This document shows positions 53,650 to 62,607 of a DNA stretch of 64,000 bases, piece by piece. The stretch is from Paramicrobacterium humi (lineage in GTDB: Bacteria > Actinomycetota > Actinomycetes > Actinomycetales > Microbacteriaceae), in the NCBI RefSeq assembly GCF_900105715.1, contig NZ_FNRY01000001.1, positions 2,356,001 to 2,420,000 of the forward strand. The letters are read 5' to 3'. The position numbers and the translations under genes are program-made. Every line of letters begins with the position of its first letter. Position 1 is the stretch's first letter. A model generated the notes under the pieces. It searched no databases, had not been told where the DNA came from, and worked only from the letters and a program-made list of their open reading frames with translations.

Positions 53650-54212
53650 AACACGAGGGGCGTAGCATCCTGAACGTGACCGACACCCTCACGCCCCGAG
53701 CCTCCACCGTGCGCGCAGTCATCCGCCCGGCGACCCAGCCCGATCTCGAGCGCATCGCGGAGATCTACGCCCACTACGTGCGGGAGAGCTGCATCACGTT
53801 CGACGAGGTCGTGCCCGACAGCTCCCACTGGCAGAGCAAGCTCGCGGCCGCTCGCGACGCGGAGCGGCCGTTCCTCGTGGCGGAGACGCCGGAGGGAACC
53901 GTCGCCGGCTACGCGTACGTCGAGCCGTGGAAGGCGAAACGGGCCTACCGGCACACTGTCGAGAACTCGATCTACCTTGACCCCGCGCTCACCGGGCGAG
54001 GGCTCGGAACCGACCTGCTGACCGCGCTGCTCGAGCGGTCTCGCGCAGCGGGGATCGCGCAGGTCGTCGCCGTCGTGAGTGACACGGGAGCGGAAGCGTC
54101 GCTCGCACTGCACGAGCGCTTCGGCTTCCGGCGCGTCGGCCGGCTCGAGAACGTGGGCTTCAAGTTCGGTTCGTGGATCGGCGTGCACCTGCTGCAGCGC
54201 TCGCTCGAGTGA
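53646..54212 (+). CDS. GNAT N-acetyltransferase, phosphinothricin-acetyltransferase-like
   Basis: A 188-residue [36 protein letters not shown], the PAT-like [49 protein letters not shown], and [21 protein letters not shown]. Substrate is a small amine. Last gene of the coupled set, overlapping ung by four bases. Confidence 0.88.
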   Translation: MKHEGRSILNVTDTLTPRASTVRAVIRPATQPDLERIAEIYAHYVRESCITFDEVVPDSSHWQSKLAAARDAERPFLVAETPEGTVAGYAYVEPWKAKRAYRHTVENSIYLDPALTGRGLGTDLLTALLERSRAAGIAQVVAVVSDTGAEASLALHERFGFRRVGRLENVGFKFGSWIGVHLLQRSLE

Positions 54213-54243
54213 CACTGCGGTTACGGCTCCGTAGGCTAGCCGT

Positions 54244-55674
54244 ATGGTCGAGCTTCACGACGAGAGCGCCCTTGAACTGTGGACGGCGCTGCAGCGCGGC
54301 GAGACGACGCCGACGCAGCTGGTCGAGCACACGATCGACCGTGTCGAACGGCTGGGGCCGCGCTACGGCGCTTTCGCGACGGTGACGGCGGATGCCGCTC
54401 GCGAGCGTGCCCGGCTCGTCGCCGAGTCCGTGCCGCGCACCGCGCCTCTCTGGGGGATCCCGCTCGCCGACAAGGATCTCGTGAACCGCGCCGGCGTGCC
54501 GACCGGCTTCGGCTCCCGCGTGTTCGCCGGTCAGGTCGCCGCGGCATCCGACGAGCTCGTCGACGTCCTGGACGCCGCGGGATCGGTGAGCCTCGGGAAG
54601 ACGGCGACGCCCGAATTCGGGCTCGCCGGCTACACCGAGCCCGTCGCCACCGGTCCCGTGCGGAATCCTTGGGATCCCACCCGCGGAGCGGGCGGGTCGA
54701 GCGGCGGAGCGGCCGCTGCGGTCGCCGCCCGCCTGCTGCCGTTCGCGCCGGGAAGCGACGGCGGAGGCTCCATTCGTATTCCCGCAGCGGCATGCGGTCT
54801 CGTCGGCCTCAAGCCGTCCCGAGGCCTCGTGCCCGCCGCGAGCGGCATCTCCTCGCTCGCGGGGCTCGCCGTCGGCGGCTCGATCGCCCGAACCGTGACG
54901 GACGCGGCCTTCCTGCTCGACGCCATGATCGGGCGCCGCAACGGCCGCATCGATCATCACTACACCCTGCGCGCCCCCGATGACAACGATGGCGACCTGC
55001 TCGGCGCGGCCGTTCGCGGCGAGGGCCGGTTCCAGATCGGCATCCTCGAGAACACGCCGTGGGACGACGATGTGGAGATCACCGTCGCACCGGAGGCCGC
55101 CCAGACGGTTCTCGAGACCGCGCGGCTGCTGACGAGCCGCGGGCACGGCATCGAGACGTTCCGACTCGACCACGACGGCAGCTATCCCGGGCACTTCCGC
55201 GGTGTCTGGTACGCCTCGGCGGCCGGTCTTCCCGTCGACGGCGACGCCCTCGACCTGCTCGAGCCGCTCACGCGCGCGCTGCTCGAGCGTGGTCGCGCCA
55301 TGCCATCGCGGGAGCTCATCGAGCACCTCATGGCCCTGACTGCATTCGAGCGAAGCGTGATCGCTCAGTTCTCCCGCTTCGACGCCGTGATGACGCCGAC
55401 GCTCGCGCTCACCCCGCGACCGCTCGGCTGGTTCGACGCCGAGGACGCCGACCGCAACTTCGCGCAGCAGTGCGCGTACGAGCCCTACACCTCGTTCGTG
55501 AACGTCGCGGGCCTGCCGGCGATCACTCTTCCCGTGCTGCAGACGGCGGAGGGCCTGCCGATGGGCGTTCAGCTGATCGGCCGGCCCGGCGGCGAGGCGA
55601 CGCTGCTGTCCCTCGGCCGACAGCTCGAACGCTCGGTGCGCTGGGAGCTGCGCCGACCGCCCGGCATCGACTGA
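54244..55674 (+). CDS. Amidase (amidase signature family)
   Basis: A 476-residue amidase with the signature GAGGSSGGAAAAVAARLLPFAPGSDGGGSIRIPAAACGLVGLKPSRG (catalytic Ser-cisSer-Lys set, with Lys in KDLVN). The domain order is standard. Amide substrate is unknown; it is not a GatA as no GatBC genes surround it. TAGGCT is six bases before the ATG. It converges on the ABC transporter operon. Confidence 0.9.
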   Translation: MVELHDESALELWTALQRGETTPTQLVEHTIDRVERLGPRYGAFATVTADAARERARLVAESVPRTAPLWGIPLADKDLVNRAGVPTGFGSRVFAGQVAAASDELVDVLDAAGSVSLGKTATPEFGLAGYTEPVATGPVRNPWDPTRGAGGSSGGAAAAVAARLLPFAPGSDGGGSIRIPAAACGLVGLKPSRGLVPAASGISSLAGLAVGGSIARTVTDAAFLLDAMIGRRNGRIDHHYTLRAPDDNDGDLLGAAVRGEGRFQIGILENTPWDDDVEITVAPEAAQTVLETARLLTSRGHGIETFRLDHDGSYPGHFRGVWYASAAGLPVDGDALDLLEPLTRALLERGRAMPSRELIEHLMALTAFERSVIAQFSRFDAVMTPTLALTPRPLGWFDAEDADRNFAQQCAYEPYTSFVNVAGLPAITLPVLQTAEGLPMGVQLIGRPGGEATLLSLGRQLERSVRWELRRPPGID

Positions 55675-55681
55675 GCGGTCG

Positions 55682-56476
55682 TCAGCCCTCGCCGGGAATC
55701 TCGAGCACGGGCACGGCGTCGAGCAACCGTCGCGTGTAGTCGTGCGCCGGCTGGGTCAGCACCTGCGCCGTCGGCCCCTCTTCGACGATGTGTCCGTCGT
55801 GCATGACGGCGACGCGCTCGCACAGGTCCCGGACGATGCCGATGTCGTGCGAGACGAGGACGACGGTGAGTCCCATCGTCTGCTTGAGGTCGCGGAGGAG
55901 GTCGAGGATCTGCGCCCGCACGGTGACGTCGAGGGCGCTGACCGGCTCGTCGCCGACGAGCACGCACGGCTCGTGGACGATCGCGCGCGCGAGGGCGATG
56001 CGCTGCCGCTGACCGCCCGAGAACTCGTGCGGATAGCGGCCTGCCATGTCGGCGTCGAGACCGACCCGGGAGAGCACTTGAAGCACTCGGGCCCGGTGAT
56101 TCCCCGGAATGCCGAGGCCGGTAAGAGGCTCGGCGATGATGCGAGCCACCGTCATGCGGGGATCGAGGGAGGCGTACGGGTCCTGGAACACGATCCCGGT
56201 CTCCCGCCGGAACCACGCGGCGCGCCGTCCGGGGTGCACGGGCGTGCCGCGGAAGCGGACGGTGCCCGCCGTCGCCGTGTCGAGGGCGAGCATGAGCCGC
56301 ACGAGCGTCGACTTGCCCGAGCCCGATTCGCCGATCACGCCGAGCGAGGAGCCCTCCTCGATCACAAGGTCGGTCGGAGCGAGCGCGCGCGTCACGCGCG
56401 GAGCCTGGAACATCGACTCCCGCGGGAGCGAGTAGTCCCGCGTGAGACCGCTGAGCCGGAAGAGGGGTTCGGTCAC
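55682..56476 (-). CDS. Peptide ABC transporter ATPase, DppF-like
   Basis: A 264-residue ABC ATPase: Walker A GESGSGKST, signature SGGQRQR, Walker B CVLVGDEPVSALD, and the C-terminal oligopeptide-type extension (YTRRLLDAVPVLE). It works as one of two ATPases of the importer encoded upstream. Coupled to the preceding ATPase (four-base overlap). Confidence 0.93.
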   Translation of the reverse strand: MTEPLFRLSGLTRDYSLPRESMFQAPRVTRALAPTDLVIEEGSSLGVIGESGSGKSTLVRLMLALDTATAGTVRFRGTPVHPGRRAAWFRRETGIVFQDPYASLDPRMTVARIIAEPLTGLGIPGNHRARVLQVLSRVGLDADMAGRYPHEFSGGQRQRIALARAIVHEPCVLVGDEPVSALDVTVRAQILDLLRDLKQTMGLTVVLVSHDIGIVRDLCERVAVMHDGHIVEEGPTAQVLTQPAHDYTRRLLDAVPVLEIPGEG

Positions 56477-57261
56477 GGCTGCTCCGGTTTCGTCCAGCTC
56501 GTCGCGCGGGCGGCATCCACAAGCCTTCTCGTGACGGGGGAGGAGGGGCGGGAAAGCAAGTCGCTGATCGGCGCGGACTCCACGACGCGCCCGGCGCCGA
56601 GCACCATCGCCTCGTCCACGACGGACTGCAGCACCGCGAGGTCGTGCGTGATGAAGATGAGCGAGCTGCCGAGACTGTCGACGATCCGGTCGAACAGAGC
56701 GAGGATCTCCGCCTGGATCGTGACGTCGAGGGCCGTCGTGGGCTCGTCGGCGATGAGGATGCGCGGCCGCGCGGCGAGGGCGATCGCGATGCCGACTCGC
56801 TGCCGCTGACCCCCCGAGAGCTGGTGCGGGTAGCGTGTGACGATGGTCTCCGGGTCGGGGAGCGCGACGAGTCGCGCGATCTCCACGGTCCGCGCGCGCG
56901 CCTCGGAGCGGCCGATGCCCTCGTGGATGCGCAGCGGCTCGGCGATCTGCCTGCCGATCGTGCGGATGGGGTTGAGCGCCGTGCGCGGCTCTTGGAAGAC
57001 CATGCCGATCTTGGCCCCCCGCACGCGCGCGAGCTCGCGTTCGCGCAGGCCGAGCAGCTCGCGGCCGTCGAGGCGGATGCTGCCCGTTGCGGTCGCGCCC
57101 TCGGGCAGCAGGCCGAGAATCGCGAGCGCCGTGAGGGACTTGCCCGAGCCGGACTCGCCGATGATGCCGAAGCGGCCGCCGTCGGGCACCGTGAAGCTCA
57201 CGTCGTCGACGACAGTCCGGCCGCCGATCGATATCGTCAGCTCACTCACCATGAAACTCAT
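56473..57261 (-). CDS. Peptide ABC transporter ATPase, DppD-like
   Basis: A 262-residue ABC ATPase: Walker A GESGSGKSL, signature LSGGQRQR, Walker B ILIADEPTTALD, H loop THDLAV. The partner of the next ATPase. ATG at 57261 overlaps the permease stop as ATGA; the longer frame upstream is not family sequence. Confidence 0.93.
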   Translation of the reverse strand: MSFMVSELTISIGGRTVVDDVSFTVPDGGRFGIIGESGSGKSLTALAILGLLPEGATATGSIRLDGRELLGLRERELARVRGAKIGMVFQEPRTALNPIRTIGRQIAEPLRIHEGIGRSEARARTVEIARLVALPDPETIVTRYPHQLSGGQRQRVGIAIALAARPRILIADEPTTALDVTIQAEILALFDRIVDSLGSSLIFITHDLAVLQSVVDEAMVLGAGRVVESAPISDLLSRPSSPVTRRLVDAARATSWTKPEQP

Positions 57262-58136
57262 GCGGTGATCACCTCCGGACGGCCGAGGCGCGGATCGGTC
57301 GCGTCGCGCAGGCCGTCGCCGAGCAGATTGAAGCCGAGAACCGTGAACGTGATGGCGAGGCCCGGCCACAGCACGGACCACGGGTGGATGCCGATGTATG
57401 TCTGCAGCTCCGCGAGCACTCGGCCCCATGACGGCGTCGAGACCGGCGCGCCGTAGCCGAGGTACGAGAGGCCCGCCTCGGCGAGAACGGCGACGGCCAT
57501 GCACCACGACAGCTGCACGATGAACACGGGGGCGACGTTCGGCAGCACGTGCCGCGCAAGGTTGCGGACCGGGCCGAGACCGGCGGCGATTCCCGCCGTG
57601 ACGAACTCCGAGCGTGACACGCGCCGGATCTCCGGTCGGGTCACGCGGCCGACGTTGACGCCGAAGCTGATGCCGACGGCGACGATGACGACGGCGAGCG
57701 AGCCGCCGAACGCCGACGCGAGCATCATGGCGATGAGCAGCGTCGGGAATGCGATGAGGATGTCGATGAGCACGGCGACGATCTCGCGCACCCACCGCGT
57801 CGTCAGCGCGCCGAGCGCCGCGAACACGACGCCCACGATCGCCGCGACCACGGCCGACCCGACGGCGACCTGAACGGTCACGCGCGAACCGGCGAGCAGA
57901 ACGCTGAAGATGTCGCGGCCGATGTTGTCTGTGCCGAGCAGGTGCGCGGCGGACGGCGGCTGCCACTTGTTCGCGACGTCGGTGAGGATCGGGTCGTACG
58001 GGGTCCAGAAGAGCGAGACGATGGCGCACGCGAGCAGGACCGCGGTCGTGACGAGGCCGAACAGCCCCGTCGGCCGGGACAGCAGACTGCGCGCCCAGCC
58101 TCGGCGGCGGACGAGATCGACGGATGGCGTGCTCAT
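57258..58136 (-). CDS. Peptide ABC transporter permease, DppC-like
   Basis: A 292-residue membrane permease with about six helices and the binding-protein-dependent transport signature in EFVTAGIAAGLGPVRNLARHVLPN. It begins MSTPSVDLVRRRGWARSLLSR and includes the GTDNIGRDIFSVLLAGSR loop typical of DppC. Coupled by four-base overlaps on both sides. Confidence 0.93.
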   Translation of the reverse strand: MSTPSVDLVRRRGWARSLLSRPTGLFGLVTTAVLLACAIVSLFWTPYDPILTDVANKWQPPSAAHLLGTDNIGRDIFSVLLAGSRVTVQVAVGSAVVAAIVGVVFAALGALTTRWVREIVAVLIDILIAFPTLLIAMMLASAFGGSLAVVIVAVGISFGVNVGRVTRPEIRRVSRSEFVTAGIAAGLGPVRNLARHVLPNVAPVFIVQLSWCMAVAVLAEAGLSYLGYGAPVSTPSWGRVLAELQTYIGIHPWSVLWPGLAITFTVLGFNLLGDGLRDATDPRLGRPEVITA

Positions 58137-59086
58137 GCCGCGCTCTCCCGCTGCCGAGGGTCGATGACGCGCGCGAGGATGTCGACGGCCGTGCCGATGA
58201 CGAGAACGAGACCCGTCATGGCCAGGATCTCGCCCTGCACCTTCTCGAGGTCGCGATTGCCGACGTCGGCGACGAGCATTCGGCCGATTCCGGGCAGGTT
58301 GAACAGCTGTTCGATGATGACGGCGCCGACGAGAAGGCCCGCGATCTGCAGGGCGAGCACGGAGACGACGGTGAGGGCCACGTTCGGCAGGCCATGCGTG
58401 ATGAGCGCTCGCGTGCGCGTGAGCCCCTTCGCGGCGGCCGTGCGCACGTAGTCCTGCCCCATCGCCTCGAGCGCGGCCGAGCGGATGAAGCGCAACAGCA
58501 CCGCTCCCTCCACGACGCCGATCGTGAGTGCGGGAAGCAGCAGCGCGTACAGCGCCCGCGCCGGTTCGTCCCAGCCGGCGCGCGGAAAGCCCTGCGGCGG
58601 GAACCAGTGCAGCGTGACCGCGAACACCGCGACGAGGATCATGCCCGCCCACACGACGGGGATCGCGGCGATCGCCTGCGAGCTCATGCTCATGGCGGCG
58701 CCGGCGGCTCCGCGGTGCTTGATCGCCGACAGGATGCCGAGGGGGATGCTGATGACGAGCGCGATGAGAAGCGACAGGAGCGCGAGGGGAACCGTGACCT
58801 GCGCCTTCTGCAGCAGCTGATCGGTCACGGAGCTGCCGGTGAGCATGGACCGGCCGAGGTCGCCGTGGAGGATGCCGCCGATCCAGTCGACGTACTGCGC
58901 GGGAAGCGGGCGGTCAAGCCCGAGCGACACGCGAATCGCCTGGACCTGCTCGGGAGTGCTGTCGGTTCCGGCGATGACCTGGGCGACGTCTCCGGGAAGC
59001 ACCCGGAGGGTCGTGAAGATCAGCGCACTGGCCACGAACAGTCCGATGACGAGCAGGACCAGGCGAGTCAGGACGAATCGTGTCAC
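58133..59086 (-). CDS. Peptide ABC transporter permease, DppB-like
   Basis: A 317-residue permease starting MTRFVLTRLVLLVIGLFVASALIF, with the DppB-type LPGDVAQVIAG and GDLGRSMLTGSSV loop and the EAA-like signature DYVRTAAAKGLTRTRALITHGLPN. GTG start at 59086 overlaps the binding protein stop by four bases. Confidence 0.93.
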   Translation of the reverse strand: MTRFVLTRLVLLVIGLFVASALIFTTLRVLPGDVAQVIAGTDSTPEQVQAIRVSLGLDRPLPAQYVDWIGGILHGDLGRSMLTGSSVTDQLLQKAQVTVPLALLSLLIALVISIPLGILSAIKHRGAAGAAMSMSSQAIAAIPVVWAGMILVAVFAVTLHWFPPQGFPRAGWDEPARALYALLLPALTIGVVEGAVLLRFIRSAALEAMGQDYVRTAAAKGLTRTRALITHGLPNVALTVVSVLALQIAGLLVGAVIIEQLFNLPGIGRMLVADVGNRDLEKVQGEILAMTGLVLVIGTAVDILARVIDPRQRESAA

Positions 59087-60573
59087 GTGGTCACGGCAAG
59101 GGAGCTCAGATCGAGACGCGCATTGGGGGAGTCGGTGGGGAAGCCGCTGATGCCCTTCCCGACGGCTGTGAGCGTGAGCGCGTTGTACAACCAGTCGGCG
59201 GCGTGATCTTCAGCCACGATGCGTGCCGCCTCCTTGAGCTTCTGGTCGGCGGCCGCCGGATCGACGGCCGCGATCGACTCCGCGTACAGCTTCTGCACGT
59301 CTTTGTTGTCGTAGCCGAAATAGTAGTCCGGATTCGCCCAGTTGCCGAAGTCGCGGGGCTCGAGATGGTCGACGAAGCTCAAGTCGTAGTCGTGGTTCTG
59401 GTACACGTCGTTGAGCCAGGTGGAGAACTCGACCGAGTCGACGGTGAGGGTGACGCCGACCTTCTTGTAGGCGGAGACGAGGAGGTTGGGCACCGTCGTG
59501 CCGTAGATGTTCGGAACCGTGAGCGTGAGCTTGAGGTTCTCCTGACCGGCCTCGGCGAGGAGCTTCTTCGCCGTGTCGGGCTCGAACGGTCGAACCGAGG
59601 TGAGGTCCTCGTAGCCGGGATCGAGCGGCGGGATCGGGCCGCCCATCTGCACGCCCGCTCCGCCGATCGCGTCGATGATCGCCTTGTGGTCGACGGCGAG
59701 GCGCAGCGCCTTGCGCACGCGGACGTCGTCGAGCGGCGCCTTCGTGTTGTTGAACGCGAGCGTGTACTTGTCTGTCGTCTTGCCCTCGGTGACGGTGAAG
59801 TCCGTGCCGTCGAACTGGCTGCGCAGGTTCGGATCGACGGCAGTGAGCACGTCGACGTCGCCGGCGAGCGCGGCGTTCACGCCTGCCGTCGTGTCGCTGA
59901 TGTAGACGAATACGACTTCGGCGACCTTCGCCTTGTCGCCCCAGTACTCGGTGTTGCGCTTGAGGGTGATCGAGTCGCCCTGCTTCCAGCTGTCCAGAGT
60001 GAACGGTCCTGTGCCGTTCGCCGTCGTCGCGAGGTCGTTCTTCGCGGCCTTCTCGAGAACGAGTCCGGCGCGGCCCGAGAGGTTCCACAGCAGGTTCGAG
60101 TCCGGTTCGGACAGCGTGAGTGTGACCGTGTGGTCGTCAGGGGCGCTGATCTCGGTCACGTGCGAGAGCAGCTCGTGGTCGCGCAGCTCCGGGTCGTCCT
60201 TCACTTGCGTGAGCGACCAGACGATGTCGTCCACCGTCATCGTCTTGCCGTCGTGGAACGTGACGCCGCCGTTGATCTCGAAGGTGTACGTGAGGCCGTC
60301 GTCGCTGATCGCGTGGCTCTTCGCTATCGTGTCGACGATCTCGCCCTGCGGCGTGCGCGAGACGAGGCCCTCGTAGACGTTGTCGATGAGCACTTGGTCC
60401 AGCGCGGCGCCCGAGGTGCGGCGGATGTTGAGATCCGTCGGCTCAAGCACGAGGCCGACGTTGACTGTCGCGTCGGTGTCCGGGCCCTGCTGTTTGTCGG
60501 TCGAGCCGGTGCAGCCGCTCAGCAGCAGTGCCGCGATCGCGGCGACGCCGACGGCGACGAGGCGGGTTCTCAT
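59083..60573 (-). CDS. Peptide ABC transporter solute-binding lipoprotein
   Basis: A 496-residue extracytoplasmic binding lipoprotein (SBP family 5). Signal peptide MRTRLVAVGVAAIAALLLSGC with lipobox Cys21; family features are the region GLTYTFEINGGVTFHDGKTMTVDDIVWSL and PFTLDSWKQGDSITLKRNTEYWG. It captures peptides or related solutes outside the membrane. GTG at 60612 overlaps the hydrolase stop as GTGA and would add 13 residues; ATG 60573 gives the more standard signal peptide. Confidence 0.92.
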   Translation of the reverse strand: MRTRLVAVGVAAIAALLLSGCTGSTDKQQGPDTDATVNVGLVLEPTDLNIRRTSGAALDQVLIDNVYEGLVSRTPQGEIVDTIAKSHAISDDGLTYTFEINGGVTFHDGKTMTVDDIVWSLTQVKDDPELRDHELLSHVTEISAPDDHTVTLTLSEPDSNLLWNLSGRAGLVLEKAAKNDLATTANGTGPFTLDSWKQGDSITLKRNTEYWGDKAKVAEVVFVYISDTTAGVNAALAGDVDVLTAVDPNLRSQFDGTDFTVTEGKTTDKYTLAFNNTKAPLDDVRVRKALRLAVDHKAIIDAIGGAGVQMGGPIPPLDPGYEDLTSVRPFEPDTAKKLLAEAGQENLKLTLTVPNIYGTTVPNLLVSAYKKVGVTLTVDSVEFSTWLNDVYQNHDYDLSFVDHLEPRDFGNWANPDYYFGYDNKDVQKLYAESIAAVDPAAADQKLKEAARIVAEDHAADWLYNALTLTAVGKGISGFPTDSPNARLDLSSLAVTT

Positions 60574-60608
60574 GGCGGGGCGTTTCCTTTCGCTTGCTCG
60601 CACGCGCC

Positions 60609-61538
60609 TCACGCGCGCGAGCCGTCTTCCGGCCGGGGCTGATCGCTCCCGGCTGTGCTGATGAGGCCGCGGATGGCCTCGGCGAGTGCGACCGGGGCGT
60701 CTTCCTGAACGTTGTGCCCGGCTTCGAGGGTAACGGAGGAGGAGCCGGGAACGCGGCGCAGGAACTCGTCGACGAGCTCGTCGGTGAGAAAGCCGCGGCT
60801 TCCGCGCACGAGCAGCACGGGGATCGTGAGCGACTCGAGGCCGCTCCAGATCGCCGAGTAGTCCCGGCCGAGCTGTGGCCGGTCCTCGCCGAGATTGCCG
60901 AGGTGGTGACGGAACACCACGCGTCCGTCGTCACGCACGCGCGTGTTCAGCTCCACGCCTCGCGCGACGGAGCGGCGGGAGACGCCGATCCCGAAGGATC
61001 GTGCGTAGTCGACGATCTCGTCGCGGCTGCCGAAGTCGCTCGGCCCCGACAGGAAGCTCTCGATCATCGCGGCGTCGGTCGCGGTCACACCCGGCGTGAT
61101 GTCGACCACGACGAGCCCGCGCACGGCTCCCGGGTGCTTCGCCGCGATCATCGCGGCTGCGAGACCGCCGAGAGACTGGCCCACGAGCACGTGAGGGCCG
61201 ACCCCGAGCCGCTCGAGGATATCGAAGACGGATGCCGCGACGGTGTCGGGCCGGTAGTCGACGTCATCGCGCCACTGCGAGAGCCCGTGCCCGGGAAGGT
61301 CGATCGCGAGAGCCGGCTCGTGGAGCGCCACGGCCGTCGCGTCCCACGTATGCGCGTTGAGAGCCGCGCCGTGCAGGAACGTCACCGCCGGTCCGCCGGT
61401 GCCGTATCGGATGAAGCTCACATCCCGTCCATCGCCGTCCGGAAGTGCATCGCGGCGCGCGGCGGGCACGGGGCCGGAAATGCCGAACTCCTCGGCCTCC
61501 TCGACGAGGAAGCGGAATTCATCCTCTGTGTCGCTCAT
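60609..61538 (-). CDS. Alpha/beta hydrolase
   Basis: A 309-residue alpha/beta hydrolase: oxyanion region VTFLHGAALNAHTWD, nucleophile elbow VGQSLGGLAAA (Ser), and the C-terminal GHNVQEDAP (His). First gene of the operon with the peptide ABC importer, so its substrate may be the imported compound or a derivative. GAGGAG precedes the ATG at 61538. Confidence 0.9.
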   Translation of the reverse strand: MSDTEDEFRFLVEEAEEFGISGPVPAARRDALPDGDGRDVSFIRYGTGGPAVTFLHGAALNAHTWDATAVALHEPALAIDLPGHGLSQWRDDVDYRPDTVAASVFDILERLGVGPHVLVGQSLGGLAAAMIAAKHPGAVRGLVVVDITPGVTATDAAMIESFLSGPSDFGSRDEIVDYARSFGIGVSRRSVARGVELNTRVRDDGRVVFRHHLGNLGEDRPQLGRDYSAIWSGLESLTIPVLLVRGSRGFLTDELVDEFLRRVPGSSSVTLEAGHNVQEDAPVALAEAIRGLISTAGSDQPRPEDGSRA

Positions 61539-61646
61539 CCGAGCTCCTCACCGTGCCGTTTGATGGACTCGAACCATTATCGCGGTGTCGCGCGCACCGT
61601 TCTCCCGTGTTACGCCGCCGCCACAGGTGCGGTGCAAGATGGGTGC

Positions 61647-62114
61647 ATGACTCCATCTTCGCGCATTCACCCGTCGAGAACGCAGCGGGAGGCGTACGAG
61701 GCGCTCAAGCAGGTTTCGCTCACGACCGGGAAGATCGCGGCGGACGCGGGACTTGAGCCTCGCCTGCTCGAGCTCGTGCAGCTGCGGGCCTCGCAGATAA
61801 ACGGCTGCGCCTTCTGCCTCGACTACCACCACGATCGCGCGATCGCGGCGGGCGAGACGGAACAGCGCATCACCGTCCTGTCCGCGTGGCGGGAGGCGAG
61901 GCTGTATTCGCCCCGCGAGCAGGCGGCGCTCGCGCTCGCCGAATCCGTCACTCTCATTCACGACGGCCAGCTGCCCGATGACGTGTACGAGAGCGCGATC
62001 GAGGTCTTCGCTCCCGAGGCGTACACGGCGCTTCTGTGGGTGCTCGTCTCGATAAACGCGTTCAATCGCATCGCCATCGCGGGACGCTACCCGGTCGAGG
62101 CCCGGGAAAGTTAG
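61647..62114 (+). CDS. AhpD-like carboxymuconolactone decarboxylase-family protein
   Basis: A 155-residue CMD/AhpD-type protein with the redox CxxC in QINGCAFCLDYHHDRAIAAGET, a helical bundle, and a conserved C-terminal YTALLWVLVSINAFNRIAI. Likely a peroxidase or peroxidase helper. ATG at 61647 is supported by the family start. Confidence 0.92.
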   Translation: MTPSSRIHPSRTQREAYEALKQVSLTTGKIAADAGLEPRLLELVQLRASQINGCAFCLDYHHDRAIAAGETEQRITVLSAWREARLYSPREQAALALAESVTLIHDGQLPDDVYESAIEVFAPEAYTALLWVLVSINAFNRIAIAGRYPVEARES

Positions 62115-62129
62115 GTGTGGCTATACTAA
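62111..62129 (+). promoter_or_regulatory. IdeR/DtxR iron box 1
   Basis: TTAGGTGTGGCTATACTAA matches the consensus TTAGGTTAGGCTAACCTAA at 15 of 19 positions. It covers the -10 TATACT (62122-62127). Iron-bound IdeR should repress the gene starting at 62137. Confidence 0.8.
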
Positions 62130-62136
62130 GAGCGCT

Positions 62137-62598
62137 ATGACTCAGACTCGAACCCGCGCCACCGGGTCTCACGCGCGCCGCGATCCTCGCGGTATCGGGC
62201 ACGTCTACCTGCTGACCGCCGACGAGTCGTCGATCGGCGAGCTCGAGGCCGCGCTGCAGTCGCTTCCGTACTGCGCGCGAGGCCGAGTCTTCGTCGAGGT
62301 CGCCTCCGCGGCCGACATCTCGCACATCGACGTGCCCTCGCGCATGACCGTCACCTGGCTGACCCGTTCGACGCGCACGGGAGCGCCCGGAAGCGGCCGC
62401 GGCTGCGCGGCGGGTGAGGCGATGGCGCGAGCCGTGTGCGCCTGGGCCGACGAGATGCTGTGCGGCAGCGACACTCCGCACATCTGGCTCGGCGGTCACT
62501 ACCGCGGAGTCTCCGCCGTGCACGAGCACCTCGTGCACGCGCTCGCGGTTCCCGCGGACCACGTCGTCACCCCCGCCCCGTACGGGCTGCGTGGCTAG
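62137..62598 (+). CDS. Stand-alone SIP C-terminal-domain protein
   Basis: A 153-residue protein resembling only the C-terminal (NAD(P)H-binding, SIP_C) half of siderophore-interacting ferric reductases: RGIGHVYLLTADESSIGELEAALQSLP, RVFVEVASAADISHID, GCAAGEAMARAVCAWADEM and YRGVSAVHEHLVHAL. There is no flavin domain. An iron box precedes it, and a full-length SIP gene follows at 63474. It may help release iron from siderophores. Confidence 0.8.
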   Translation: MTQTRTRATGSHARRDPRGIGHVYLLTADESSIGELEAALQSLPYCARGRVFVEVASAADISHIDVPSRMTVTWLTRSTRTGAPGSGRGCAAGEAMARAVCAWADEMLCGSDTPHIWLGGHYRGVSAVHEHLVHALAVPADHVVTPAPYGLRG

Positions 62599-62607
62599 AC
62601 TCGCTGC

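Noticed and set aside
61561-61585. A tRNA T-arm-like sequence on the minus strand (GGTTCGAGTCC with a 4-bp stem)
   Set aside because: No acceptor, D or anticodon arms pair around it within tRNA length. It could be a leftover 3' end of a tRNA or chance.
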